Part shown: one piece after another, positions 1 through 8,487 of the stretch
Layout of the letters: each line of letters opens with the position of its first letter
How positions within the stretch are numbered: position 1 is the first letter of the stretch
Source: CAZDCZ01 sp964504155
Lineage (GTDB): Bacteria > Bacteroidota > Bacteroidia > Bacteroidales > UBA12077
Assembly (NCBI GenBank): GCA_964504155.1
Contig: CAZDCZ010000043.1
Span: 1-27,638 of the forward strand
Length of the DNA stretch: 27,638 bases
Reading direction: 5' to 3'
The notes under the pieces: generated by a model
Databases searched by the model: none
Seen by the model: only the letters and a program-made list of their open reading frames with translations
What the model was told of the DNA's origin: nothing
Made by a program: the position numbers and the translations under genes

Positions 1-15
1 GTCGCCGACTTTTTT

Positions 16-50
16 AAAGCCTCAATTCTTTTTTGAATTGAGGCTTTTTT
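16..50 (+). terminator. Intrinsic terminator of a gene left of the window
   Basis: A perfect 13-bp inverted repeat (AAAGCCTCAATTC at 16-28 and its complement at 35-47) surrounds a six-T loop and runs into a T tract ending at 50. This is a classic rho-independent terminator for plus-strand transcription entering from the left. The stem is nearly symmetrical, so it could also stop minus-strand transcription. Confidence 0.85.
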
Positions 51-385
51 AGTATATATTTTGTTTAGAAATTTTATACATAAAAAATATTATTTACCCA
101 CCAAAATAGATACCCATCTAAAAAGTGTGTTTTCAAAGTGATAAACATCAACAATTTGATACCTGCCAAAAATAGGGATCAGTAGAAAATTATGTTTATA
201 GAAAATTTCTATTATTGGGAATTTCGAATTTTCTATATTTGAAAAATTTAAAATCGGAATAACTCAAAAATTTTTCGTAAAATCTTGAAGAATAAAAAAA
301 TATAAAATAAGATTATTGATTATTATATTTGAAATAAGTATTTTTAAGAAATTATAAGTAAAAACATAATTGAATAATATTGCTT
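51..385. other. Non-coding AT-rich stretch before the first gene
   Basis: No credible ORF or RNA gene is visible here. Two exact matches to the Bacteroidota -7 box TAnnTTTG (TATATTTG at 234-241 and 324-331) are candidate promoters for the lipoprotein gene that follows. Neither has a convincing -33 TTTG at the usual 19-21 nt spacing, so the start site is unresolved. Confidence 0.4.
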
Positions 386-871
386 ATGACATTTTTTTAT
401 AAATTATTAAGGTATATTTTCTTTTTTATATTTTTAATATGTTCTTGTAAAGAAAATAGTGAAAAAATAGATACCTATGAAATCGATAGTTTAAATATTG
501 AAACAAATAATTTACTATCAAGAATTTATGCTATTGATATATATAAAATTGATAGTATATTAAAACTATTTAAAGATTCGACAAAAACAATTAATTTAAA
601 AAATGCTGAAATATCAGATTCAGAAGTTGTTAATAAACTTCAGAAAACAATTAATTGGTATTACGCATCTCAAGACGAATTGAGTATTTGTCAAGAAGAA
701 CTAAAGATTTTAAAAGAAGACTATAATAATTTACAAATTGACGATTCTATATATTTAAAAAGGCTTAATAGAGAAAAATATTTTGTTAAAGATCTGGGGA
801 GCAGGATAGATTCATTTTTACGAGAAGCTCAGTCGGATATATATTATTTATTTAGTCATATCGAAAACTAA
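386..871 (+). CDS. Small predicted lipoprotein, function unknown
   Basis: The 161-residue protein starts with a short positively charged stretch and a hydrophobic segment rich in Phe and Ile. This ends in a lipobox-like ICSC with the lipidation Cys near residue 19, so it is probably a lipoprotein. The mature part is charged and predicted mostly helical, with an Asp/Ser/Ile-rich first half and a coiled-coil-like second half. The reading frame extends two codons upstream to a TTG, but the ATG at 386 puts the signal peptide in its normal form and is preferred. I do not recognise the family. It precedes the DMT transporter gene by 54 nt on the same strand; no strong terminator separates them, so co-transcription is possible. 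Confidence 0.6.
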   Translation: MTFFYKLLRYIFFFIFLICSCKENSEKIDTYEIDSLNIETNNLLSRIYAIDIYKIDSILKLFKDSTKTINLKNAEISDSEVVNKLQKTINWYYASQDELSICQEELKILKEDYNNLQIDDSIYLKRLNREKYFVKDLGSRIDSFLREAQSDIYYLFSHIEN

Positions 872-925
872 GAAAATAGTTATGGTATAATAACTTAGCA
901 AGAAAAAAATCGAAATTATTTTTTT

Positions 926-1807
926 ATGAAGCAAAGTAATAAAGCATATATTTATGTTTCTCTAGCTATTTTATTTTGGGGAACTTCTGCTTCAGCATTT
1001 AAAATAGGCTTACTTCATAGCGATTATTTTCAACTACTATTATATTCAAGTATTACAGCTTTAGTAATTTTGTTTCTTATAATTGTAATTCAGAAAAAAG
1101 TAAAATTTATATTTACAATTAAAGTTTATGATATAAAGAAATCTATTATACTTGGATTTTTAAGCCCTTTTTTATATTATACTATCCTTTTTAAGGCATA
1201 TTCTTTATTGCAGGCGCAAATTGCTCAGACATTAAATTATATTTGGCCTATAACATTAGTTTTATTATCTATTCCAATATTAAAACAAAAACTTGCATTT
1301 AAAAGCATTATAGCATTGATAATTAGTTTTATTGGTGTGATTTTTATTTCGTCAAAAGGGAAATTGTTTGATTATAGTATTACCGAACCTCTTGGGATAT
1401 TTCTAGCACTTGGGAGTTCTATATTGTGGGCTTTATATTGGTTGTATAACATGAAAGATAATATAAATCAAATTATTAGGCTGTTTTATAATTTTCTTTT
1501 TGCTGTAATTTTTATTTTTGTAACAACAGTAATATATTCATCGTTAAGTATAAGTATTTATGGTTTAATTTCTGCTGTTTATATTGGAATGTTCGAAATG
1601 GCATTTACTTATGTGCTGTGGCTTAAAGCTTTGCAGCTTTCTCGAACAACAACTAAAATCATTAATTTAATATTTTTAACTCCTTTTGTATCTCTTATAT
1701 TTATTCATTTTATATTACACGAAAATATTTATTATACAACAATTGTGGGTTTAGTATTAATAATTGTTGGAATAATAATAGAACAAACAAAAAAATCATT
1801 AAAGTAA
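926..1807 (+). CDS. DMT-superfamily (EamA-like) transporter
   Basis: The protein has 293 residues, almost all in about ten hydrophobic segments, which matches the 10-TM drug/metabolite transporter fold built from two EamA repeats. The first repeat opens with an AILFWGTSASAFKIG-type TM1, and the second starts near residue 150 (LGIFLALGSSILWALYW). This alignment of two Trp-containing openings is typical of EamA proteins, and the length is normal for the family. Members export or import small metabolites such as amino acids or nucleotide precursors across the inner membrane, and the substrate cannot be read from sequence. It lies between an unknown lipoprotein gene and gmhA. The ATG at 926 is immediately followed by a short charged N-terminus. 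Confidence 0.85.
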   Translation: MKQSNKAYIYVSLAILFWGTSASAFKIGLLHSDYFQLLLYSSITALVILFLIIVIQKKVKFIFTIKVYDIKKSIILGFLSPFLYYTILFKAYSLLQAQIAQTLNYIWPITLVLLSIPILKQKLAFKSIIALIISFIGVIFISSKGKLFDYSITEPLGIFLALGSSILWALYWLYNMKDNINQIIRLFYNFLFAVIFIFVTTVIYSSLSISIYGLISAVYIGMFEMAFTYVLWLKALQLSRTTTKIINLIFLTPFVSLIFIHFILHENIYYTTIVGLVLIIVGIIIEQTKKSLK

Positions 1808-1978
1808 AGTTTTTACTTGTTTTCTGTTGCCTAGCTATAAAAATAAAGATAATAAGATATTGTAATATTTTTATTGCTTAAATTTTACTATATATTATTT
1901 ATCTAACAACAATTATATCTATAAAGATTATTATCTTAGCATATAATATAAAATAGAAGACTATAAAAAGTTAGATTA

Positions 1979-2551
1979 ATGAATATAATAGAACAAAATT
2001 TAAAAGAAGCTAAGGAAATATTAGAATTGTTTATTTCAGATAAAAAAAATATTGATGCTATTGAAAAAGCCGGTAAGACAATGGTTTCTTCAGTAAATAA
2101 TTCAAACAAAATAATATCGTGTGGTAATGGTGGATCTATGAGTGATGCTATGCATTTTGCCGAAGAGCTCACAGGAAGATTCCGTGAAAACCGCAGAGCT
2201 ATTGCTGCATTATCAATTTCTGACCCTACACATATTTCATGTACTGCAAATGATTTTGGATACGATTATGTTTTTTCTCGTTTTATAGAAGCAAATGGTA
2301 AAAAAGGAGATTGTTTACTTGCTATTAGTACTAGTGGGAATTCTAAAAATGTTTTAGAAGCAGTTAAAGCTGCAAAGGAAAAAGGGATTACTGTTATTGC
2401 TCTTACCGGGAAAAATGGAGGAGAACTTTCTAATATTTGCGATATAGAAATACGAGCCCCTTTTTCGAAATATGCAGATAGAGTTCAAGAGATTCATATT
2501 AAAGTTATTCATTCTTTAATTCATTATATTGAGATAAATCTTACTGATTAA
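1979..2551 (+). CDS. gmhA: Sedoheptulose-7-phosphate isomerase (SIS domain)
   Basis: GmhA converts sedoheptulose 7-phosphate to D-glycero-D-manno-heptose 7-phosphate, the first step of ADP-heptose synthesis for the LPS inner core. The 190-residue protein is one SIS domain. It shows the phosphate-binding loop CGNGGSMSDAMHFAEELTGR (residues 48-67), a second Ser/Thr loop AISTSGNSKN (115-124), and the C-terminal QEIHIKVIH. His59, Glu63, Gln170 and His178 line up with the E. coli catalytic/zinc residues His61, Glu65, Gln172 and His180, as I recall them. It sits 19 nt before the YifB gene and is probably co-transcribed. The 171-nt upstream gap has no clear terminator or promoter box. Confidence 0.93.
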   Translation: MNIIEQNLKEAKEILELFISDKKNIDAIEKAGKTMVSSVNNSNKIISCGNGGSMSDAMHFAEELTGRFRENRRAIAALSISDPTHISCTANDFGYDYVFSRFIEANGKKGDCLLAISTSGNSKNVLEAVKAAKEKGITVIALTGKNGGELSNICDIEIRAPFSKYADRVQEIHIKVIHSLIHYIEINLTD

Positions 2552-2570
2552 ACTTTTTAAACTTTTTTAG

Positions 2571-4109
2571 ATGCTTGTAAAGACTTATGGGAGTGCAGTT
2601 CAAGGCATTAATGCTACAACTATTACTATAGAAGTAAATGTTTCGCAAGGTATAAATTTTCATCTTGTTGGTTTACCCGATAATGCAGTTAAAGAAAGTC
2701 AGCAACGTATTGATTCGGCTCTTAGAACAAATGGTTATAAAATCCCCGGTAAAAAAATAGTAATTAACATGGCTCCGGCAGATATTCGCAAAGAAGGAGC
2801 AGCTTATGATTTACCTTTAGCTATTGGAATATTAGCAGCATCAGAGCAAATAAAATCTGATGATTTGTCTAAATACATGATAATGGGAGAGCTCTCGCTT
2901 GATGGAGGAGTTCGTAAGATTAAGGGAATTTTGCCGATTGCAGTACAGGCACGTAAAGAAGGATATAAAGGATTTATTTTGCCAAAAGAAAATGCAAATG
3001 AAGCAGCTGTTGTAAATAATTTAGATATTTACGGTGTTGAAAATATAAAAGAAGTAATTGATTTTTTTAATAACGATAAGATAATTGAAAAAACAATTAT
3101 TAATACTCGTGAAATATTTTTTACTAATATTAATAATTATTCTGTTGATTTTGCCGATGTTCGTGGTCAAGAAAATGTAAAACGTGCATTGGAAATTGCC
3201 GTTTCAGGAAGCCATAATATAGTTATGATTGGTCCTCCGGGAGCTGGAAAAACAATGCTTGCCAAACGATTACCTACTATTATTCCTCCATTAACTTTAC
3301 AAGAAGCTTTAGAAACAACAAAAATTCATTCTGTTGTAGGGAAATTAGAAAAAGATACATCATTAATGACTCGTCGTCCATTTCGTTCACCTCATCATAC
3401 AATATCTGATGTGGCATTAGTTGGCGGTGGAAGTTATCCTCAACCTGGAGAAATATCGTTAGCTCATAATGGAGTGCTTTTTCTCGATGAATTGCCGGAA
3501 TTTCAGCGTTCTGTTCTTGAAGTAATGCGTCAACCTCTTGAAGATAGATTTATAACAATTAGTAGGGCTAAGTTTACAGTTGAGTATCCGGCAAGTTTTA
3601 TGCTTGTTTCATCAATGAATCCATGCCCTTGTGGATATTACAATCATCCAAATGTTGATTGCGTTTGTTCTCCTGGAGCAATACAAAAATATCTTAATAA
3701 AATTTCAGGACCCTTATTAGATAGAATTGATATACATATTGAAGTAATTCCTGTATCGTATGATAAACTATCGGAAATTAGACCTGCAGAAAGCAGCAAG
3801 AATATTAGAGAAAGAGTTATAAAAGCAAGAGAAATACAGATTAATAGATTTGCTGAACATAATGGAGTTCATAGTAATGCTCAAATGCCTTCAAAATTAA
3901 TAAGAAAATATTGTGAGATAGATTCTCCCGGTAAATTGTTGTTAAAAAAAGCAATGGAAAAACTTGGTTTGTCGGCTCGTGCTTACGATAGAATATTAAA
4001 AGTAGCAAGAACAATTGCAGATCTTGAAGGAAAAGAAAATATCCAATCGTATCATCTTGCAGAAGCAATACAGTATAGGAGTTTGGATAGAAAAAATTGG
4101 GGTGGATAG
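2571..4109 (+). CDS. YifB/ComM family Mg-chelatase-like AAA+ ATPase
   Basis: The 512-residue protein has the three-part ComM layout. An N-terminal ChlI-type domain (about 1-165, with GLPDNAVKESQQRI) is followed by an AAA+ Mg-chelatase domain and a short C-terminal Mg_chelatase_C domain (about 410-505, ending QYRSLDRKNW). Walker A GPPGAGKT is near residues 221-228, Walker B GVLFLDELPEF near 301-311, and a Cys cluster CPCGYYNHPNVDCVC near 349-363 is typical of the family. In Vibrio and Haemophilus, ComM is a hexameric helicase that promotes branch migration during natural transformation. In Bacteroidota the role is unproven. The gene starts 19 nt after gmhA. Confidence 0.92.
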   Translation: MLVKTYGSAVQGINATTITIEVNVSQGINFHLVGLPDNAVKESQQRIDSALRTNGYKIPGKKIVINMAPADIRKEGAAYDLPLAIGILAASEQIKSDDLSKYMIMGELSLDGGVRKIKGILPIAVQARKEGYKGFILPKENANEAAVVNNLDIYGVENIKEVIDFFNNDKIIEKTIINTREIFFTNINNYSVDFADVRGQENVKRALEIAVSGSHNIVMIGPPGAGKTMLAKRLPTIIPPLTLQEALETTKIHSVVGKLEKDTSLMTRRPFRSPHHTISDVALVGGGSYPQPGEISLAHNGVLFLDELPEFQRSVLEVMRQPLEDRFITISRAKFTVEYPASFMLVSSMNPCPCGYYNHPNVDCVCSPGAIQKYLNKISGPLLDRIDIHIEVIPVSYDKLSEIRPAESSKNIRERVIKAREIQINRFAEHNGVHSNAQMPSKLIRKYCEIDSPGKLLLKKAMEKLGLSARAYDRILKVARTIADLEGKENIQSYHLAEAIQYRSLDRKNWGG

Positions 4110-4316
4110 CAAAAATAGAGATTTTAACCGTAACAAAAAAAGAAAAGTTTCATTAATTAATATTTTTATCTTTTATCGTTTGGTACATAAAATTTAAACA
4201 TTATTTTTACTGGCACAATAGAATATATGTAAATAGTTACATGTATGCTAAGTGTAAGAGTGTCAGTTTGTATAGAAAATTATGGGAAATTAATTATTAA
4301 TAAAAACAATTAAACT
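4110..4316 (+). promoter_or_regulatory. Leader and candidate promoter of the pyrophosphatase gene
   Basis: A -33-like TTTG (4179-4182) and a -7-like TATTTTTA (4202-4209, one mismatch to TAnnTTTG) are spaced by 19 nt, the expected distance. Downstream lies a stem of 9 bp with one G-T wobble (4224-4232 with 4237-4245, loop ATAG). It is enclosed by a possible outer stem (4209-4216 with 4260-4267, one wobble). The outer stem would begin at or before the predicted start site, so the promoter and the outer stem may not both be right. Confidence 0.35.
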
Positions 4317-6593
4317 ATGAATGGTATTTTTTGGTTTATTCCTTTTGCATCAATTATTGCATTGATTTTTGCACTTTATTTCTTCAAAGATATGATGAAG
4401 AATTCTGAAGGAACAAGTAGGATGAAAGAAATTGCACAATATGTAAGAGAAGGAGCAATGGCTTATTTAACTCGTCAGTATAGAGTTGTCAGTATTGTGT
4501 TTTTTGTGTTATTTATTATATTAACAATACTTGCATATTGTGGAGTACAAAATCCAGTTGTCCCGGTGGCTTTTTTAACCGGCGGATTTTTCTCGGGATT
4601 GTGTGGATATTTAGGTATGCGTACAGCAACATATGCTTCAGCAAGAACTACTCATGGAGCATCTAAGTCTTTAAATAGAGGTTTGCAGATTGCTTTTCGA
4701 AGTGGTGCCGTAATGGGTTTAGTTGTTGTTGGTTTTGGACTACTTGATATTAGTTTATGGTGGTTAATTCTTAACAAATTAGTTTATTCTGCTGCTCATA
4801 TGCAAGAAGGATGGCATTTCTTAGGATTAACATTTGTTCATCCCGGAACAACAGAACATGCTAAACTAATAGAAATTACCGCAACAATGTTAACTTTCGG
4901 AATGGGAGCTTCTACTCAAGCATTATTTGCGCGTGTTGGTGGTGGAATATATACCAAAGCTGCTGATGTTGGAGCCGATTTGGTAGGCAAAGTTGAAGCC
5001 GGTATTCCTGAAGATGATCCTCGTAATCCTGCTACTATTGCCGATAATGTTGGCGATAATGTTGGTGATGTTGCAGGTATGGGAGCCGATTTGTACGAAT
5101 CGTACACCGGATCAATTCTGGCAACTGCAGCCCTTGGTGCTGCTCTTCCTGTAATTGCAGGTGTTGAACAAGTTCAAGCTATAATTGCTCCTATGCTTGT
5201 TGCTGCAATAGGAATTATACTTTCAATTATTGGTATTTTCATGGTAAGAACAAAAGAATCTGCTACTCAGAAAAACCTATTAAATGCATTGCTTTTGGGT
5301 ACAGGAGGAAGTTCTTTTTTGATACTTATTGCCGTAGCAATATTAGCATATTTTAATTGGATAAGTTGGGGGATTTTTGGATCTGTAGCTGTTGGTTTGC
5401 TTGCAGGAGTTATTATTGGTCAGGCAACCGAGTATTTTACTTCAGACGAATATAAACCTACTAGAGGAATTGCAAAACAAGCACAACAAGGACCGGCAAC
5501 TACTATTATTGAGGGTATTGCTGTTGGAATGTATTCTACTTGGATACCTGTTGTAACAATAGTTCTCGCTATTATTGGCTCGTATGGTTTTGCCGGGGGG
5601 TTTAATAATTTTGCTTTAGGAGTTTATGGTATTGGATTTGCTGCTGTTGGAATGTTGTCGACTTTAGGTATTACATTAGCTACTGATGCTTTTGGACCTA
5701 TTGCCGATAATGCCGGAGGAAATGCCGAAATGGCCGGATTAGATGCAGAAGTTAGAGAACGTACCGATGCATTAGATATGTTAGGTAATACTACTGCCGC
5801 TACCGGTAAAGGATTTGCTATTGGCTCGGCTGCTCTTACTGCAATGGCTTTACTTGCTGCTTATATGGAAGAGATTCGATTATGGCTGGGAAAAATGGCG
5901 GGCGATGGTTTCGAGAAAATAGGAGATGTGTTGTTTTATAACAATAATTTGCCTGTTGTTGAAGCTGGAGAAAAAGCTATTAAATTATCAGAAGCTTCGA
6001 TAAGAGATTTTACTAGTGCTTATGATTTAACATTATTCAATCCTATATTATTAGGAGGATTGTTCTTAGGAGCTATGATGGCATTTGTTTTTAGTGGAAT
6101 GACAATGAAAGCTGTAGGACGTGCTGCAGGTTCTATGGTTGAAGAAGTACGCCGCCAATTTAGAGAAATCCCAGGTATTATGGAAGGAAAAACAACTCCT
6201 GAATATGCAAAATGTGTTGATATTTCTACTAAAGGAGCACAAAAAGAAATGTTATTACCTTCAATATTTGCTATTGCCGTACCAATAATTGTTGGTATTG
6301 TTCTTGGTGTTGCAGGAGTAGTTGGTTTGTTAATGGGCGGATTAGTTACAGGATTTGCTTTAGCTATTACGTTAAACAACTCGGGTGGAGCTTGGGATAA
6401 TGCTAAAAAGTATATTGAAAAAGGAAACTTCGGAGGAAAAGGTAGCGATACTCATAAGGCTGGAATAGTTGGTGATACTGTTGGAGATCCATTTAAAGAT
6501 ACTTCAGGTCCATCACTTAATATTCTTATAAAACTAATGACTATGGTTTCTGTTGTAATGGCAGGTTTAACTGTTGCATTTAGTATATTTTAA
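4317..6593 (+). CDS. hppA: Membrane-bound ion-pumping pyrophosphatase (probably K+-stimulated)
   Basis: This integral membrane enzyme hydrolyses cytoplasmic pyrophosphate and pumps H+ and/or Na+ outward. The 758-residue length and about 16 hydrophobic segments fit the family. The substrate site is clear: DVGADLVGKVEAGIPEDD (near residues 217-234) carries the D-x7-K-x-E motif. It is followed by DNVGDNVGD, then DNAGGNAEMAG near 463 and DTVGDPFKDTSG near 720. In GNTTAATGKG (near 487) the position that decides potassium dependence is Ala, not Lys, which places the protein in the K+-stimulated group. Whether it pumps Na+, H+ or both cannot be settled by eye. It is monocistronic: a promoter candidate lies upstream and a strong terminator downstream. 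Confidence 0.95.
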   Translation: MNGIFWFIPFASIIALIFALYFFKDMMKNSEGTSRMKEIAQYVREGAMAYLTRQYRVVSIVFFVLFIILTILAYCGVQNPVVPVAFLTGGFFSGLCGYLGMRTATYASARTTHGASKSLNRGLQIAFRSGAVMGLVVVGFGLLDISLWWLILNKLVYSAAHMQEGWHFLGLTFVHPGTTEHAKLIEITATMLTFGMGASTQALFARVGGGIYTKAADVGADLVGKVEAGIPEDDPRNPATIADNVGDNVGDVAGMGADLYESYTGSILATAALGAALPVIAGVEQVQAIIAPMLVAAIGIILSIIGIFMVRTKESATQKNLLNALLLGTGGSSFLILIAVAILAYFNWISWGIFGSVAVGLLAGVIIGQATEYFTSDEYKPTRGIAKQAQQGPATTIIEGIAVGMYSTWIPVVTIVLAIIGSYGFAGGFNNFALGVYGIGFAAVGMLSTLGITLATDAFGPIADNAGGNAEMAGLDAEVRERTDALDMLGNTTAATGKGFAIGSAALTAMALLAAYMEEIRLWLGKMAGDGFEKIGDVLFYNNNLPVVEAGEKAIKLSEASIRDFTSAYDLTLFNPILLGGLFLGAMMAFVFSGMTMKAVGRAAGSMVEEVRRQFREIPGIMEGKTTPEYAKCVDISTKGAQKEMLLPSIFAIAVPIIVGIVLGVAGVVGLLMGGLVTGFALAITLNNSGGAWDNAKKYIEKGNFGGKGSDTHKAGIVGDTVGDPFKDTSGPSLNILIKLMTMVSVVMAGLTVAFSIF

Positions 6594-6616
6594 ATAAAAA
6601 TTTGATATTAAATAAG

Positions 6617-6644
6617 AAAGTCCGGTTTTGCCGGACTTTTTTTT
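6617..6644 (+). terminator. Terminator of hppA
   Basis: The stem AAAGTCCGG / CCGGACTTT with a 5-nt loop (TTTTG) is followed by a run of T to 6644. It lies 24 nt after the hppA stop and faces the end of the convergent AMMECR1 gene. Confidence 0.9.
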
Positions 6645-6667
6645 ATGTATTAATATAAATAGTTTGT

Positions 6668-7234
6668 TTATTTTTCGCTAAAAATAATAGCTTCATAAGT
6701 AAAGAGTTCGGCATCTTTCCATCCATTCCATCCAATCTCAGCTTTGTCTTGTGCACAATGACCTAAGAATTCTTCTTTTGTCCATTCTGTTTGATTAGCA
6801 ACTTGAGGAAGAAAAGTGCCTGAAGAATGCCATTTTTTAATATAAATGCCGTGCTTTTTTAATATAAATTCATCAATAGAATTTATTTTTTTTAGAGGCG
6901 TGAGTACCGATATCTCAATTTTAATTTTGTCTAATTCTTCTGTTGTAACAGCCGGAAATCTTGGGTCTTGACTCGAAGCTGAAATTGCCATTTTTTGTAC
7001 AATAATGAATAAAGGATCGGTATCGTTAAATCGACCTATACATCCTCGTAACATATTGTTTTTATGCAGAGTAACAAAAACGCCACATTTGGTTTTCAAT
7101 ATATCCGATAATGAAGATTCGTTTATTGATATCTTTTTACCATACCGAATATATTCTTCAATAGTTTGGCGTGCAATCTGTAAAAGTTTATCTTTATCTT
7201 TAAAATTTAATTTAAAAGGATTCTCAGTATCCAT
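6668..7234 (-). CDS. AMMECR1-domain protein
   Basis: The 188-residue protein is essentially one AMMECR1 domain. It carries the family signature LRGCIGRF near residues 61-68, preceded by GVFVTLHKN and followed by SASSQDPRFPAVT. The C-terminal half has the conserved WNGWKDAELFTYEAIIF. Bacterial members are cytosolic and of uncertain biochemical role; some are fused to or neighbour MEMO1-type or radical-SAM proteins, but neither is next to this gene. It is transcribed convergently with hppA and divergently from the glycosyltransferase gene. The ATG at 7234 gives a short normal lead into the domain. Confidence 0.9.
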   Translation of the reverse strand: MDTENPFKLNFKDKDKLLQIARQTIEEYIRYGKKISINESSLSDILKTKCGVFVTLHKNNMLRGCIGRFNDTDPLFIIVQKMAISASSQDPRFPAVTTEELDKIKIEISVLTPLKKINSIDEFILKKHGIYIKKWHSSGTFLPQVANQTEWTKEEFLGHCAQDKAEIGWNGWKDAELFTYEAIIFSEK

Positions 7235-7292
7235 AATTAATTTATTTTATTAAGCTAATTTAGTAAATATTGAAATTGAAATCAATATGTGT

Positions 7293-7326
7293 TTTGTAAA
7301 TTATTTGAAGTAATATTTTTTATTTG
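7293..7326 (+). promoter_or_regulatory. Candidate promoter of the glycosyltransferase gene
   Basis: A -33-like TTTG (7293-7296) and a -7-like TTTATTTG (7319-7326, one mismatch to TAnnTTTG) are 22 nt apart, slightly longer than the usual 19-21. The predicted start is about 15 nt before the ATG at 7347. Confidence 0.35.
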
Positions 7327-7346
7327 TATAAAGCATTTGTAAATTA

Positions 7347-8459
7347 ATGATAATTATATTTATAATATTTGGGATAATATCTCTAATGTATGTTTTGCTT
7401 ATTTTCTGTTTCTATATTGGATGGAGAAAAATTCCATTTTATAGGATAAATAGTTATTCGCGTACTGTAAATATTAGTGTGATAATTTCCGTTCGTAATG
7501 AGCAAGAAGTAATAACTAATTTATTAGACGATTTAGTGTTGCAAAATTATTCAAAAGATAGATTGCAAATAATTATTGTAAACGATCATTCAGAAGATAA
7601 TACAGAGAACATTGTAGAAGAATATATTCGAGAAGTTAAAAATATAAGATTAATAAACCTTCAGAATAATAAGTTTGGAAAGAAAAATGCAATTATTGAA
7701 GGTGTTAATCTTGCAAAAGGTGAGTTAATAATTACAACAGATGCAGATTGCAGAGTAAGTTGTAATTGGGTAGCTGCAATTGCAGAATTTTATAAAACAG
7801 AAAAGCCTAAAATGATAATTTCTCCTGTTGTAATGAACGAGAACAAATCGTTTTTTCAAAAAGCGCAATCTCTTGAATTTATGAGCTTAATTGGTGCGGG
7901 CGCAGGAGCAACAGGTGTAAAACATCCATTTATTTGTAATGGTGCAAATTTAGCTTTCGAAAAGAATGTATTTGTTGATAATATGCTCGAAAATAAACAT
8001 GTTTCCGGCGATGATGTTTTTCTTTTACATAATTTGAAAAAAGAGAATAGAAATAAAATAATGTTTCTAAAGAACTCTGACGCTATAGTAAGTACTACTT
8101 GTTTAAATACTTTAAATGAATTTTTTAATCAAAGAGTTAGATGGACTTCAAAAAGCAAACTGTATTTTGATGTTGATAGTATTGTTGTATCATTAATTGT
8201 GTTTCTTGTAAATAGTGTTTTGTTGCTAAATATTATTTTATCTTTTATATACATAGAATTCTTATATAGTTTTTTAATTATTTTTTTAATTAAAACAGTA
8301 ATTGATATTCTTATATTTATTCCTGTAACAAAATTCTTCAAGAAACAGAAGCTTTTATTGTTTATAATTCCTGTTCAATTTATATATATATTTTATGTTA
8401 CTTTTATTGCTATAATTAGTAGTTTTATAAAATACACATGGAAAGACAGACAATACTAA
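7347..8459 (+). CDS. Membrane-anchored GT2-family glycosyltransferase
   Basis: The 370-residue protein has one N-terminal membrane segment (about 1-24), a GT-A catalytic domain (about 44-270), and three C-terminal membrane segments. The catalytic core shows NISVIISVRNEQE at its start, the NDHSEDNT nucleotide-binding loop, the metal-binding TTDADC (DxD-type, near residue 131), GDDVFLLH (general-base region) and QRVRWTSKS (Q-x-x-R-W). This is the processive or undecaprenyl-linked GT2 layout seen in cellulose synthase-like and lipid/polysaccharide glycosyltransferases. The sugar and acceptor are not predictable. The gene ends 13-28 nt before the OppC-like permease gene, so the two are probably co-transcribed. 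Confidence 0.88.
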   Translation: MIIIFIIFGIISLMYVLLIFCFYIGWRKIPFYRINSYSRTVNISVIISVRNEQEVITNLLDDLVLQNYSKDRLQIIIVNDHSEDNTENIVEEYIREVKNIRLINLQNNKFGKKNAIIEGVNLAKGELIITTDADCRVSCNWVAAIAEFYKTEKPKMIISPVVMNENKSFFQKAQSLEFMSLIGAGAGATGVKHPFICNGANLAFEKNVFVDNMLENKHVSGDDVFLLHNLKKENRNKIMFLKNSDAIVSTTCLNTLNEFFNQRVRWTSKSKLYFDVDSIVVSLIVFLVNSVLLLNIILSFIYIEFLYSFLIIFLIKTVIDILIFIPVTKFFKKQKLLLFIIPVQFIYIFYVTFIAIISSFIKYTWKDRQY

Positions 8460-8487
8460 TACAATGTAAATTGTGCAATATGATTTT

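Noticed and set aside
1936..2172. 78-residue minus-strand ORF opposite gmhA
   Set aside because: It is antisense to the conserved GmhA active-site loop; the sense reading is unambiguous.
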